A DNA stretch of 64,000 nucleotides, from positions 239,122 to 303,121 of the forward strand of contig DFLT01000012.1 of the NCBI GenBank assembly GCA_002375465.1. Reading direction: 5' to 3'. Origin of the DNA: Alphaproteobacteria bacterium UBA3612 (lineage in GTDB: Bacteria; Pseudomonadota; Alphaproteobacteria; Sphingomonadales; Sphingomonadaceae). Positions 43,247 to 52,096 of the stretch are shown here, in pieces. Each line of letters opens with the position of its first letter. Position 1 is the stretch's first letter. The notes below the pieces were generated by a model. It saw only the letters and a list, made by a program, of their open reading frames with translations, was not told the origin of the DNA and searched no databases. The translations under genes were made by a program, and so were the position numbers.

Positions 43247-44404
43247 CTAGATTTCCGTCATCACCATCTTGCCGTCCTTCACGGCGAAGCTGAGCCGTCC
43301 TTCGACCAAGGCCAAGGCATCCCTGCCAAAGACTTCATAGCGCCAGCCTTCCAGCAGCGGAATATCGTCGCGTTCGCCTGCCGCAAGTTGCTCCAAATCC
43401 TGCGCACGTCCGATCAATTTTGCTGCAACATCAGCTTCCTTTGATCGAACCTTCAGAAGAAGTTTTAACAGATCGGCGATCAGCGAAGAGTCGGCGCCAA
43501 GGCGGGGCCGGCCGCGCGGTTTCTCCGGCATTTCCGACTTGGCCATCGGCTTCGCCCTTTCCAGCGCATCCATCAGCCGCGCGCCAATATCATTGTCCGC
43601 CCAGGTGCGGGAAAGGCCGCGTACACGCGCCAGTCCAGCCTGCTCGGTGGGGGGGTGGCCGGCAAGGTCAGCCAAGGTTTCGTCCTTGATGATGCGTCCA
43701 CGCGGCAAATCCTTGTTCTGCGCTTCACGTTCGCGCCACGCTGCAAGCGCCTTGAGGCGCCCCAGCGCCTCAGGATTTCGTCCCTGGAATTTTACCCGGG
43801 ACCAGGCCTTTTCCGGATCGTTCGCATATGTCTCCGGATCGGTCAGGCGGGTCATGTCGGCATCCAGCCATGCCCCCCGGCCCAGCCGCTTCAGTTCAGA
43901 CAGCATCTTTGGAAACAGGTCTGCCAGATGGGTTACGTCCGCAATGGCATAATCCAACTGACGTTTGTCGAGGGGACGGCGCGCCCAGTCCGTAAACCGT
44001 GCCCCCTTGTCCAGCGCGATTCCGAGCATTTGCTGAACCAGCCCGGCATAGCCAAGCTGCTCCCCCATCCCGAGCGCCATGGCGGCGATCTGGGTATCGA
44101 ACAGCGGCCACGGCGTCTTTCCGGTCAGGTGATACACGATTTCCACATCCTGTCCGGCGGCGTGCATAACCTTCAGCACATCCTCATCGATCAGCAGATC
44201 CAATAGCGGGGCGAGATCGATATCGGCCTTTGGGTCGACGGCGGCGGCCCTGCCGTTACCCGCCAACTGGATCAGGCAGAGTTCGGGGTAATAGGTACTC
44301 TCGCGCATGAACTCCGTATCGACGGTGACGAAATCGGCGGTCCGCAGATGCTCGACGAAGCTTTGAAGGGTGGCGGTATCTGTGATCAGTTGGTAATCGC
44401 TCAT
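43247..44404 (-). CDS. rnd: Ribonuclease D
   Basis: The 385-residue 3'-5' exoribonuclease acts in tRNA 3' maturation. The DEDD catalytic residues begin with Asp29 and Glu31 in VTVDTEFMRE; Exo II and III follow (HAAGQDVEIV, and DYAIADVTHL). An HRDC domain occupies about 200-290 (LKALAAWREREAQNKDLPRGRI). It is divergent from aspS with 71 bases between the starts. It is normal in length. Confidence 0.94.
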   Translation of the reverse strand: MSDYQLITDTATLQSFVEHLRTADFVTVDTEFMRESTYYPELCLIQLAGNGRAAAVDPKADIDLAPLLDLLIDEDVLKVMHAAGQDVEIVYHLTGKTPWPLFDTQIAAMALGMGEQLGYAGLVQQMLGIALDKGARFTDWARRPLDKRQLDYAIADVTHLADLFPKMLSELKRLGRGAWLDADMTRLTDPETYANDPEKAWSRVKFQGRNPEALGRLKALAAWREREAQNKDLPRGRIIKDETLADLAGHPPTEQAGLARVRGLSRTWADNDIGARLMDALERAKPMAKSEMPEKPRGRPRLGADSSLIADLLKLLLKVRSKEADVAAKLIGRAQDLEQLAAGERDDIPLLEGWRYEVFGRDALALVEGRLSFAVKDGKMVMTEI

Positions 44405-44475
44405 TACGAATTCATAGGGTGCGTGCGCCGCTCGCGCCAGCGTCCTTTCCTTATACCTTCTGGAGTTTCGACCCG

Positions 44476-46308
44476 ATGCACGCCTATCGCACGCATGACT
44501 GTTCCGCGCTTCGAAAGGCCGATGTCGGCACAGAGGTGCGCCTGAGTGGCTGGATCCACCGCAAGCGCGATCATGGCGGCCTGCTGTTCGTCGACCTGCG
44601 CGACCATTACGGCATTACGCAGATCGTCGCAGAGGAAGGCGAGGGCGATTTCGCTACGCTGGACGGCCTTCGTGTGGAAAGCGTCGTCACGATTACCGGC
44701 AAGGTGGTTGCCCGCTCCGACGAGACGGTGAATGTCGACCTCCCTACCGGCGAGATAGAGGTGCGGGCAGAGGGGGTCGAGGTACAGTCGGCTGCCGCAG
44801 AACTGCCAATGCCGGTATTCGGCGATGCCGAATACCCTGAGGATATCCGTCTAAAGTACCGTTATCTCGATCTGCGTCGCGAAAAAATGCATGCGAACAT
44901 CATGCTGCGATCCAACGTGATCTCCTCGATCCGCCAGCGCATGATCGGTCAGGGATTTCAGGAATTGCAGACGCCGATCCTGACTGCATCCAGCCCCGAG
45001 GGCGCACGCGATTATCTGGTTCCCAGCCGCGTGCACCCAGGGAAATTCTATGCGCTGCCGCAGGCGCCGCAGATGTTCAAGCAGCTGTTGATGGTGGCCG
45101 GATTCGACCGCTATTTCCAGATTGCCCCCTGTTTCCGGGATGAGGATGCCCGGGCGGACCGCAGTCCCGGTGAGTTCTACCAGCTCGACTTCGAGATGAG
45201 CTTTGTGACGCAAGACGATGTTTTTGCAGCGATCGAGCCTGTTCTTGAGGAGGTTTTCAAGGAGTTTTCCGACAAGAAGGTGACGGCGGCCCCGTTCCCA
45301 CGCATTCCTTATCGCGAGGCCATGCTGAAATATGGCAGCGACAAGCCCGACCTGCGGAACCCCATCCAAATCAGCGATGTGTCGGATCATTTCACCGATT
45401 CAGGGTTCGGCCTTTTCGCGAAGCTGGTAGCCGCCGGCAACGTGGTCCGCGCGATCCCGGCGCCCGGTGCGGGGTCGAAAAGCCGCAAATTCTTTGACGA
45501 GATGAACGACTGGGCACGCAGCGAGGGGCATGCGGGTCTGGGCTACATCAAGATCACCGATGGAGAGCCTGGCGGCCCAATTGCCAAGAACCATGGGCCT
45601 GAGGCCACTGCCAAGCTCGTCGAGGCGCTCGGCCTGGGCAACAATGACGGTGTTTTCTTTGCGGCTGGTAAGGCCGATGAAGCGGCGAAGCTGGCGGGGC
45701 TGGCGCGCACGCGGGTGGGAACGCAGCTTGACCTGATTGCGGAAGACCGTTTCGATTTCTGCTGGATTGTCGATTTTCCCATGTTCGAGCGGGACGAGGA
45801 AACCGGCCAGACTGTCTTTTCGCACAATCCCTTCTCAATGCCGCAGGGAGAGCTGGAGGCATTGGAAACGAAGGACCCGCTCGACATCCTCGCGTGGCAA
45901 TATGACATCGTCTGCAACGGTGTCGAGCTCTCCTCTGGCGCCATTCGTAACCACCGCCCGGACATCATGTACAAGGCATTTGAAATTGCCGGATATTCCC
46001 GGGAAGACGTGGACCGCGACTTTGCTGGCATGATTGGCGCTTTCAAATATGGCGCGCCGCCGCATGGCGGGTCCGCGCCTGGTATCGACCGCATCGTCAT
46101 GCTGCTGGCGAACGAACCCAATATTCGCGAAGTCGTGCTATTTCCCATGAATCAACGCGCCGAAGACCTGATGATGAACGCTCCCTCGCCTGTTTCTGAG
46201 CGGCAGTTGAAGGAACTGCATTTGAAGCTCGACCTGCCGAAGGCGAAAACCGCGCCCAAAGCTGCGGAGACGATGATCAAGCCACGGGACGACGGTGGGA
46301 TACAATAA
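44476..46308 (+). CDS. aspS: Aspartyl-tRNA synthetase
   Basis: The class IIb synthetase (610 residues) starts MHAYRTHDCSALRKADVG. The anticodon-binding OB domain has VRLSGWIHRKRDHGGLLFVDLRD. The catalytic domain has class II motif 2 (FRDEDARADRSPGEFYQLD), the bacterial insertion domain, and motif 3 near GSAPGIDRIVMLL. Whether it is discriminating cannot be judged here. ATG at 44476 gives the standard N-terminus. Its 3' end overlaps the ppk2 start by 14 bases. It releases AMP and PPi during charging. Confidence 0.96.
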   Translation: MHAYRTHDCSALRKADVGTEVRLSGWIHRKRDHGGLLFVDLRDHYGITQIVAEEGEGDFATLDGLRVESVVTITGKVVARSDETVNVDLPTGEIEVRAEGVEVQSAAAELPMPVFGDAEYPEDIRLKYRYLDLRREKMHANIMLRSNVISSIRQRMIGQGFQELQTPILTASSPEGARDYLVPSRVHPGKFYALPQAPQMFKQLLMVAGFDRYFQIAPCFRDEDARADRSPGEFYQLDFEMSFVTQDDVFAAIEPVLEEVFKEFSDKKVTAAPFPRIPYREAMLKYGSDKPDLRNPIQISDVSDHFTDSGFGLFAKLVAAGNVVRAIPAPGAGSKSRKFFDEMNDWARSEGHAGLGYIKITDGEPGGPIAKNHGPEATAKLVEALGLGNNDGVFFAAGKADEAAKLAGLARTRVGTQLDLIAEDRFDFCWIVDFPMFERDEETGQTVFSHNPFSMPQGELEALETKDPLDILAWQYDIVCNGVELSSGAIRNHRPDIMYKAFEIAGYSREDVDRDFAGMIGAFKYGAPPHGGSAPGIDRIVMLLANEPNIREVVLFPMNQRAEDLMMNAPSPVSERQLKELHLKLDLPKAKTAPKAAETMIKPRDDGGIQ

Positions 46309-47053
46309 AGATCTAAAGGCTTTACAAGAACGTCTTGTTGCCGTTCAGTCCGCCTATATGCGGACCGGGCGGCGCGCGATAATCGTGTTTGAGGGTCACG
46401 ACGCCGCAGGGAAGGGTGGCACGATCCGTCGCCTGACGGCTTCATTGGATCCGCGCTTTTATAAGGTCTGGCCGGTGGCGGCGCCGGACGAAGAAGAACG
46501 CAGCCACCATTATCTGTGGCGTTTCTGGCGGCGCATGCCCCCGGACGGCACCATGTGCGTCTTCGACCGCAGTTGGTACGGCCGCGTCCTGGTCGAGCGA
46601 GTCGAGGGTCTCGCCAGCGAAACGGAATGGTCGCGCGCTTATGGGGAAATAAATCATTTCGAGGCCTTGTTGGCGAGCGATGGCGCCCGCGTCGTAAAGC
46701 TGTTCATGGATGTGGACGCCGAAACCCAGGACAAGCGTTTCCTTGCGCGCTTTGCCAATCCGGCAAAGCACTGGAAGCTGTCGCAGGAAGATTTCCGCAA
46801 CAGGTCGCGTCGCGCCGACTATGAGGCAGCGATCGACGATATGTTGGCGAAAACGGACTGTTCGGAAGCTCCTTGGGTCAGGGTGGATGGCCGCAAAAAG
46901 AAGAAGGCGCGGCTGGCCGCCATCGGCGCGATCCTTCACCACCTTGAAGATGATGTGTCACTGGAACCGCCGCCGCTCGACCAGGAAATTGTCCGATTGG
47001 CGACCGAAGCGTTCGGCACCGCGCCCCTCAAGAATGTGAGGCGCGAGCCTTAA
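46295..47053 (+). CDS. ppk2: Polyphosphate kinase 2 family protein (short, single-domain)
   Basis: The 252-residue P-loop kinase has Walker A GHDAAGKGG (34-42) and the Walker B/lid region MCVFDRSWYGRVLVERVEG (about 87-105), diagnostic of PPK2. The PPK2 aligns with ADP- or AMP-using enzymes that make nucleoside di- or triphosphates from polyphosphate; the subclass is not decidable by eye. GTG at 46295 lies inside the end of aspS (overlap 14 bases), so translation is probably coupled. The link to ppk1/ppx 3 kb upstream suggests a polyphosphate module. Confidence 0.9.
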   Translation: MGYNKDLKALQERLVAVQSAYMRTGRRAIIVFEGHDAAGKGGTIRRLTASLDPRFYKVWPVAAPDEEERSHHYLWRFWRRMPPDGTMCVFDRSWYGRVLVERVEGLASETEWSRAYGEINHFEALLASDGARVVKLFMDVDAETQDKRFLARFANPAKHWKLSQEDFRNRSRRADYEAAIDDMLAKTDCSEAPWVRVDGRKKKKARLAAIGAILHHLEDDVSLEPPPLDQEIVRLATEAFGTAPLKNVRREP

Positions 47054-47120
47054 CGGGCGGTTCAAACGGGATGGTTAGAGCTTTCCAGAGGGCAGTGGGA
47101 CGCTGTCGAGGAGAGATCAC

Positions 47121-47858
47121 ATGACACGAACCTATGTGAAGTGGCTTGGGGCCGGTGCAGCGCTGATGCTGCTGGCCGGATTATCCGCCGGGGCCAATGC
47201 TGAAGAAGGGGGCGACCGCTCACGTTCCGAACGTTCGGCGGAGCGTGGAAACTGGGGCGATAGTCGCGATAGAGGACCCCGGGCCGATGGCGACCGCCGG
47301 GATGGGGGCCGCTTCGAGGGCGGGCGCGAGCGGTCCTGGCGCGGCGCTCGCGGGGGAGACCACCGCGATGCCAGGGATCGCTACCAGAGCGGACGTCATG
47401 ACGAGCGCGGCGATCGCAACGATAACTGGCGCGGCAAACATTACGGTCGTGGCCCGCAACGGCAATATTTGCCCCCCAGGGTCATCGTGCGCCCGCGCCC
47501 CAGTTACGTCTATCGGCCGCATTTTTGGGGATCGAATGTTTTCCGCTGGGACGACCGCTACCGCGATTATGGTTATGTGCGCGATTATCGTCCGGGATAC
47601 GGCTATTTCGGACCCACGTCCGCCAACGGCTGGCGCGTGCTGCATCCCTGGCTGAAGGACGACCCCGCTGGCAGACACTGGGTCATGTGGCAGTTCGACA
47701 ATAATCGCGATGGGCGTCTGACCGAGGCTGAGGCTGGCCGGGCGAACCGGGCCTTCGAAAGATTAGCCGACTATGATCGCGACCGCCACTTGTCGCGTCG
47801 GGAGATCGACGAGGGGCTTTATGAACTACGAGACGAGTATCGCTACGCGTTTCGCTAA
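47121..47858 (+). CDS. Secreted Arg/Asp-rich protein with C-terminal EF-hand pair
   Basis: The 245-residue protein has a signal peptide (cleavage near residue 27, after GANA). Residues 30-115 are low-complexity, rich in R, D and G (repeats such as RDGGRFEGGRER). A YR/W/F-rich segment (130-170) resembles RcnB-type periplasmic proteins. The C-terminus has an EF-hand loop D193-x-N195-x-D197-G-x-L-x-E-x-E204, and a degenerate second loop D217-x-D219-x-D221 ending at Glu228. It is probably a periplasmic Ca2+-binding protein; no function is assigned. Confidence 0.75.
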   Translation: MTRTYVKWLGAGAALMLLAGLSAGANAEEGGDRSRSERSAERGNWGDSRDRGPRADGDRRDGGRFEGGRERSWRGARGGDHRDARDRYQSGRHDERGDRNDNWRGKHYGRGPQRQYLPPRVIVRPRPSYVYRPHFWGSNVFRWDDRYRDYGYVRDYRPGYGYFGPTSANGWRVLHPWLKDDPAGRHWVMWQFDNNRDGRLTEAEAGRANRAFERLADYDRDRHLSRREIDEGLYELRDEYRYAFR

Positions 47859-47909
47859 CGCGTGAGCGCAAAGCGTGGCCTTGGCTGGAAGCCGTTTTTC
47901 GATTGTCCG

Positions 47910-49961
47910 CTATCCCCTGTCATTCTTCCCCAGATACCAGCTCAATCTTGCCTCCTGTGGGCCGCCGCGGCGCATCTGCGGTTGAATCTGATCGTAGATT
48001 ACCGCGTTTTCCAATACGTTCCGAACGTAGGTTTTCGTTTCGTAGAAGGGGATTTCCTCGATCCATTCCAGAACGTCGACGCCAGACATGCGGGGGTCTC
48101 CATGCTCCCCAATCCACTTACGGACATTGCCTGGCCCAGCATTGTAGCTGGCAATCGCGAGTACGTGGCTGCCTGCCCAATAATCCACCAAATTGGCGAA
48201 ATAGGCGCTACCCAGCTGAATATTATATGCCCCATCACTGGTAAGCGCTTCGGGGCGATAGGGCAGTCCGATCTTCCCCGCCGTTTCCTGCGCTGTGGGC
48301 CGCATCAGCTGCATCAGGCCGCGTGCGCCTGCCGGACTTACAGCGTCGACTTCGAACTGGCTTTCCTGGCGCGTGATCGCGTGGATCATCGTCCACTGTC
48401 CCTCGGTCTGGCGCGGCAGGTCGATTGTCCGCCAGCTAATGTCGACCACGGCATCGGGCCCGGTCGAATCGGCGCCGCGAGAATTCAGGATGGCATATCT
48501 TCCATGTCCCCATTGCCGTGCAAGCTGTGCATATAGCGGCAGCTGTTCCCGGGTGAGCGTTCCCGCCAGGGCGCTAAGAAATTGCTGTTGTTTGCCGGAT
48601 TCGTTTTGTTGGCCGTAGATTTGTACCGCCCGAACGCGCGGATCGGCATTCCAGGCGCTGACCGTCTGTGGCGACGGCGTCGGTGTATCTCCCGCTGCGA
48701 TCTGAAGGGGCCGGCCCAATTTCTCGTGGGCCAATTGGCCGTAGAAGGTCAGCTCGTACTTAGCCGCTTCTTCAAAGAAGGCGTTGGCATCGGCGCGTCC
48801 CGCCGCTTCCGCCGCACGTCCCGCCCAATATAACCCACGCGAACGGGTTGCTGCAAAATTGGCGGCATTCGAGAAGTTTTGAAAATGGCGAACGGCGTCG
48901 GAGGGTCGATTGAGGTCGTGCAGTGCAGTCCAGCCGGCAAGCCATTCCAGACTGGTGAACGTGTCCCGTTCCGCGCCATTATTGTCGAGGAGCGGGGTGG
49001 CGAAACTGAGGCCGCCATGATGCGCAGAGATTTCATAGGCCAATTGATACTGTCGATCCGCGACGGCGGACTGCGCGGCGCTGAGATGCGCCTTCATCCA
49101 GCGGTCCGGGTCTGCGGCACTGCCAGGGGCGATACGGGTCTTTGCAAGCAGCGCCCGGGCTTGACCGCTTTGGCTGTTCGCGCGGTAGAATTGATAAAGA
49201 TCCTCAATGAATCCGGGATGCTGTTTCAGCCCCTCGGGAACATTTGCGATGGCGGCATAGGCGGCGTCGACATCGCCGCCCGATTTTGCGCCGCGTTGCA
49301 AAGCGATACGGGCGGAGGTCAGAACACGGTCATCGGTACCCAGCAAGGAGATCATGTTGGCCGCGCCATCCAGGTCCTCTCGCCACAGCATCACGTCGAC
49401 GCGCTGGGCATGATCTTCCGGACGCATATCGGTGCCGAACCGAGCGAGGAACTCACCGCGGACATCGCGATCCAGATAGCCTGATCGCCAGGCCTCTCTG
49501 GCCATGGCGATCGCCTCTTCGCCGCGGCCGCTTTGGCGCAGCGCTTCGGCGTAGCGGAAACGGCCGGCCGCTGTCGACGGTTCGGAAACGGCGAAAAATG
49601 CAAGCCTTTCCGCTATTGGTGTGGAAGCCGTTATGGCGGTTTCGGCGCGCTGGCGAACGCCAAGTTCGTCGGGGAAATTTGGATAGTCGCGCAGAAAGGC
49701 GGTGTATTCACCCAGTGATGGCGTCGCTCGTGCGTCGAGCAGCCGCTCCCAACGCGCAACGATCAGCTCGGCGGGCAAAGCGGCCGCGGGGGCGGCAGCC
49801 TGCGGCGGCGGCGTTTGATTGGTTTCGGCCGTTGTCGCCGCTACAGGCGTCGGCTCTTCGTTCTGGGATGTGGCGGCAAGGGATCCGGAGGCCAACATGG
49901 CGCCAATTCCGGCAGTCGTGAGCAGACGGGCAGGGGTGGACATGCGGTTCCTCGTGTTCAT
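47910..49961 (-). CDS. slt: Soluble lytic transglycosylase (Slt family)
   Basis: The protein of 683 residues has a signal peptide (residues about 10-30; LLTTAGIGAMLASGSLAATS) and a long superhelical U-shaped region of alpha repeats (about 60-500). The C-terminal SLT domain has catalytic Glu533 in ITRQESQFEVDA, with PAGARGLMQLMRPTA and IASYNAGPGNV as further SLT motifs. It cleaves glycan strands to 1,6-anhydro products in the periplasm. ATG at 49961 is chosen for signal-peptide fit; ATGs at 49943 and 49973 are alternatives. It is divergent from dapA. Confidence 0.88.
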   Translation of the reverse strand: MNTRNRMSTPARLLTTAGIGAMLASGSLAATSQNEEPTPVAATTAETNQTPPPQAAAPAAALPAELIVARWERLLDARATPSLGEYTAFLRDYPNFPDELGVRQRAETAITASTPIAERLAFFAVSEPSTAAGRFRYAEALRQSGRGEEAIAMAREAWRSGYLDRDVRGEFLARFGTDMRPEDHAQRVDVMLWREDLDGAANMISLLGTDDRVLTSARIALQRGAKSGGDVDAAYAAIANVPEGLKQHPGFIEDLYQFYRANSQSGQARALLAKTRIAPGSAADPDRWMKAHLSAAQSAVADRQYQLAYEISAHHGGLSFATPLLDNNGAERDTFTSLEWLAGWTALHDLNRPSDAVRHFQNFSNAANFAATRSRGLYWAGRAAEAAGRADANAFFEEAAKYELTFYGQLAHEKLGRPLQIAAGDTPTPSPQTVSAWNADPRVRAVQIYGQQNESGKQQQFLSALAGTLTREQLPLYAQLARQWGHGRYAILNSRGADSTGPDAVVDISWRTIDLPRQTEGQWTMIHAITRQESQFEVDAVSPAGARGLMQLMRPTAQETAGKIGLPYRPEALTSDGAYNIQLGSAYFANLVDYWAGSHVLAIASYNAGPGNVRKWIGEHGDPRMSGVDVLEWIEEIPFYETKTYVRNVLENAVIYDQIQPQMRRGGPQEARLSWYLGKNDRG

Positions 49962-50078
49962 AGAGCCATTCATATAGTATCTTGCGTAACGGCGCGGTGG
50001 TTTCACCTGCGTGAACGCATGAGCAGTTTAAAAAGTTGGTCTGTTGAAAAAAGAGGCCAAAAAAATTGGAGCATATTC

Positions 50079-50963
50079 TTGGCACACAGGTTTACCGGCT
50101 CGATGCCCGCGCTGGTCACGCCGTTCAAGGGCGGCAAAGTCGATTTCCCGGCGCTGGAGCGCCTTGTGGAGTGGCAAATCGCGGAAGGCTCGCGCGGGCT
50201 TGTTCCCTGCGGAACGACGGGTGAATCTCCCACTCTAACCATCGACGAGCATCACGAAATAGTCGGGCGCGTCGTGGAGGTTGCAGCAGGGCGCGTACCC
50301 GTCATCGCAGGCGCAGGGTCGAACGACACGGCGACCGCATGCCTGCACGTGCAGGAGGCAAAGAAGGCCGGCGCCGATGCAGCGTTGGTGATCGCCCCCT
50401 ATTATAACAAGCCCAATCAGGAGGGGCTGTATCAGCATTTCCGCACGGTTGCGGAGGCCAGCGACTTGCCTATCTTCCTGTACAATGTGCCGGGGCGCAC
50501 GGTGGCAGATATATTGCCGGATACGGTCCGGCGGCTTGCCCAGCTGCCGAATATCGTCGGGATAAAGGACGCGTCGGGCGATGTTTCCCGTACAGTGCAG
50601 GCGGGCATAGATTGCCCAGACGATTTCTGCGTTCTGTCGGGTTCAGATGAGTTGACATTGGGTATGATGGTGTCGGGCGCCCGGGGCGTTATTTCCGTTA
50701 CCGCCAACGTGGCGCCACGCCTCTGCGCCGAATTCGTTGCCGCCTGCGAAAGGGACGACTGGGGCGAAGGTCTGGTGCTTGCGAAGCGCCTTCACACCCT
50801 GCACCTGGCCATGTTCGCCGCACCAAGCCCCGCGCCTGCGAAATATGCGATGGCGAAGATGGGAAATCTGGCGGATTCCGAGGTTCGCCTGCCGATCGTT
50901 CCGTGCACCGATGCGGAAAAGGCTCTTGTGGATGCGGCGCTGGAATTGGCCGGTCTTTCCTGA
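50079..50963 (+). CDS. dapA: 4-Hydroxy-tetrahydrodipicolinate synthase
   Basis: The 294-residue (beta/alpha)8 aldolase has the Schiff-base Lys163 in GIKDASGD, catalytic Tyr135 in FLYNVPGRT with Arg140, and Thr46/Thr47 in CGTTGES. It makes the first committed lysine/diaminopimelate intermediate from pyruvate and aspartate semialdehyde. TTG at 50079 has GGAG 7 bases upstream and yields the standard length; the longer reading begins in the promoter region. Its stop overlaps the smpB ATG by one base (TGATG). Confidence 0.93.
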   Translation: MAHRFTGSMPALVTPFKGGKVDFPALERLVEWQIAEGSRGLVPCGTTGESPTLTIDEHHEIVGRVVEVAAGRVPVIAGAGSNDTATACLHVQEAKKAGADAALVIAPYYNKPNQEGLYQHFRTVAEASDLPIFLYNVPGRTVADILPDTVRRLAQLPNIVGIKDASGDVSRTVQAGIDCPDDFCVLSGSDELTLGMMVSGARGVISVTANVAPRLCAEFVAACERDDWGEGLVLAKRLHTLHLAMFAAPSPAPAKYAMAKMGNLADSEVRLPIVPCTDAEKALVDAALELAGLS

Positions 50964-51433
50964 TGGCCCCCGCTGCCGACAAGCAGAAGATGATCGCTGA
51001 AAACCGCAAGGCGCGGTTCGAGTTCAGCATCGAAGATGTCATGGAGGCAGGCATCGTCCTGCATGGCACCGAAGTGAAGTCTCTGCGAAGCGGCAAATCG
51101 ACCATCGGCGAGAGTTATGCCGAGGTGCGCAACGGCGAGGCGTGGCTGGTGAACGCCAATATTCCCGAATATTCCCACGGAAATCGGCAAAATCACGAGC
51201 CGAAACGGCCGCGAAAGCTGTTATTGAAGCGCCGCCAGATCGACCGTCTCGGCGGAGCGATCCAGCGCGAGGGGATGACGTTGGTGCCGCTGAGCATGTA
51301 TTTCGATTCTTCCGGCAGGGCGAAGGTCGAACTTGCGCTAGCCAAGGGAAAGCAATTGCATGACAAGCGCGCAACGCAGAAGGAGCGCGACTGGAAACGC
51401 GATAAGGCGCGCCTGCTGCGAGAGAAGGGATGA
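50963..51433 (+). CDS. smpB: SsrA-binding protein SmpB
   Basis: The 156-residue basic beta-barrel protein brings tmRNA to stalled ribosomes. Motifs: NRKARFEFSIEDVMEAGIVL, GTEVKSLRSGKSTIGESYAEV and the basic C-terminal tail (KRATQKERDWKRDKARLLREKG) that enters the mRNA channel. ATG overlaps the dapA stop; a start 20 codons upstream inside dapA is rejected. I could not find ssrA (tmRNA) in the window. Confidence 0.96.
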   Translation: MAPAADKQKMIAENRKARFEFSIEDVMEAGIVLHGTEVKSLRSGKSTIGESYAEVRNGEAWLVNANIPEYSHGNRQNHEPKRPRKLLLKRRQIDRLGGAIQREGMTLVPLSMYFDSSGRAKVELALAKGKQLHDKRATQKERDWKRDKARLLREKG

Positions 51434-51441
51434 GGGCGCGC

Positions 51442-51455
51442 GAGTGATATCACTC
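51442..51455. repeat. 14-bp perfect palindrome downstream of smpB
   Basis: GAGTGAT/ATCACTC is a perfect palindrome nine bases after the smpB stop. It lies inside a larger, imperfect AGGGCG...CGCCCT pairing, so it may be the top of a terminator-like hairpin without a T-run. Confidence 0.45.
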
Positions 51456-51555
51456 TCGTCAGCCGCCCTGTAAGGCCTTGCTTTTCTTCGGCCGCGTTCA
51501 CAAATTGGTTATAGTTGGGTGAGATAGCCTCATCCGGCAGACGGGAGGCCAGAGA

Positions 51556-52086
51556 ATGTCCGTGAAGCGCATGGGGCGCTGTCTGAGACGATACGCGCCT
51601 TCGAAGGAGACGCTGGGTGGCAGCCGCCTGCTGCAGCCAGTGGCTCGCTATATCGGAGACCCGAACGTCTGGCACTTTAACCGCCGCAGTATTGCGCGGG
51701 GGGTCGCGCTCGGTCTTTTTCTGGGCTTTGCGATCCCCATGGGTTTCCAGATTTTCCTCGCGGCGCTCATCGCCGTTTCGGCACGCGCGAACATCGCGGT
51801 CGCTGCCCTCTTCACATCGGTTTCAAATCCGGTCACGATCGTCGTGCTTTACCCCGCCACGGTGATGACAGGTGATTGGCTGCTGGGTAGAGATACTAAC
51901 CTGCTGCCCGCAAATGCAGATGTCCTGCACGCTATAAAGGATATGCCGATCCCCTGGTTCATCGGGGGCATCTTCCTGGGTACGATCAGCGCCACGGTGG
52001 GCTTTCTGACCATTCATTTCCTGTGGCGGTTCTGGGTATCTCGGCGCTGGAGGGCGCGACTTGCGAGGCGGCGGGAGTGCGCCTAA
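51556..52086 (+). CDS. DUF2062 family membrane protein
   Basis: The 176-residue inner-membrane protein matches DUF2062 (NRRSIARGVALGLFLGFAIPMGFQIFLAALIAVSARANIAV with FTSVSNPVTIVVLYP). It has about three to four hydrophobic helices at 50-165. The short N- and C-termini are basic. No function is established for the family. It precedes the sulfite-oxidase-like gene, with a probable start 11 bases past its stop. Confidence 0.87.
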   Translation: MSVKRMGRCLRRYAPSKETLGGSRLLQPVARYIGDPNVWHFNRRSIARGVALGLFLGFAIPMGFQIFLAALIAVSARANIAVAALFTSVSNPVTIVVLYPATVMTGDWLLGRDTNLLPANADVLHAIKDMPIPWFIGGIFLGTISATVGFLTIHFLWRFWVSRRWRARLARRRECA

Positions 52087-52096
52087 TCCTGACGTC

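Noticed and set aside
51434..51555. Possible ssrA (tmRNA) next to smpB
   Set aside because: The 122-base gap is too short and lacks the tRNA-Ala-like ends of tmRNA.
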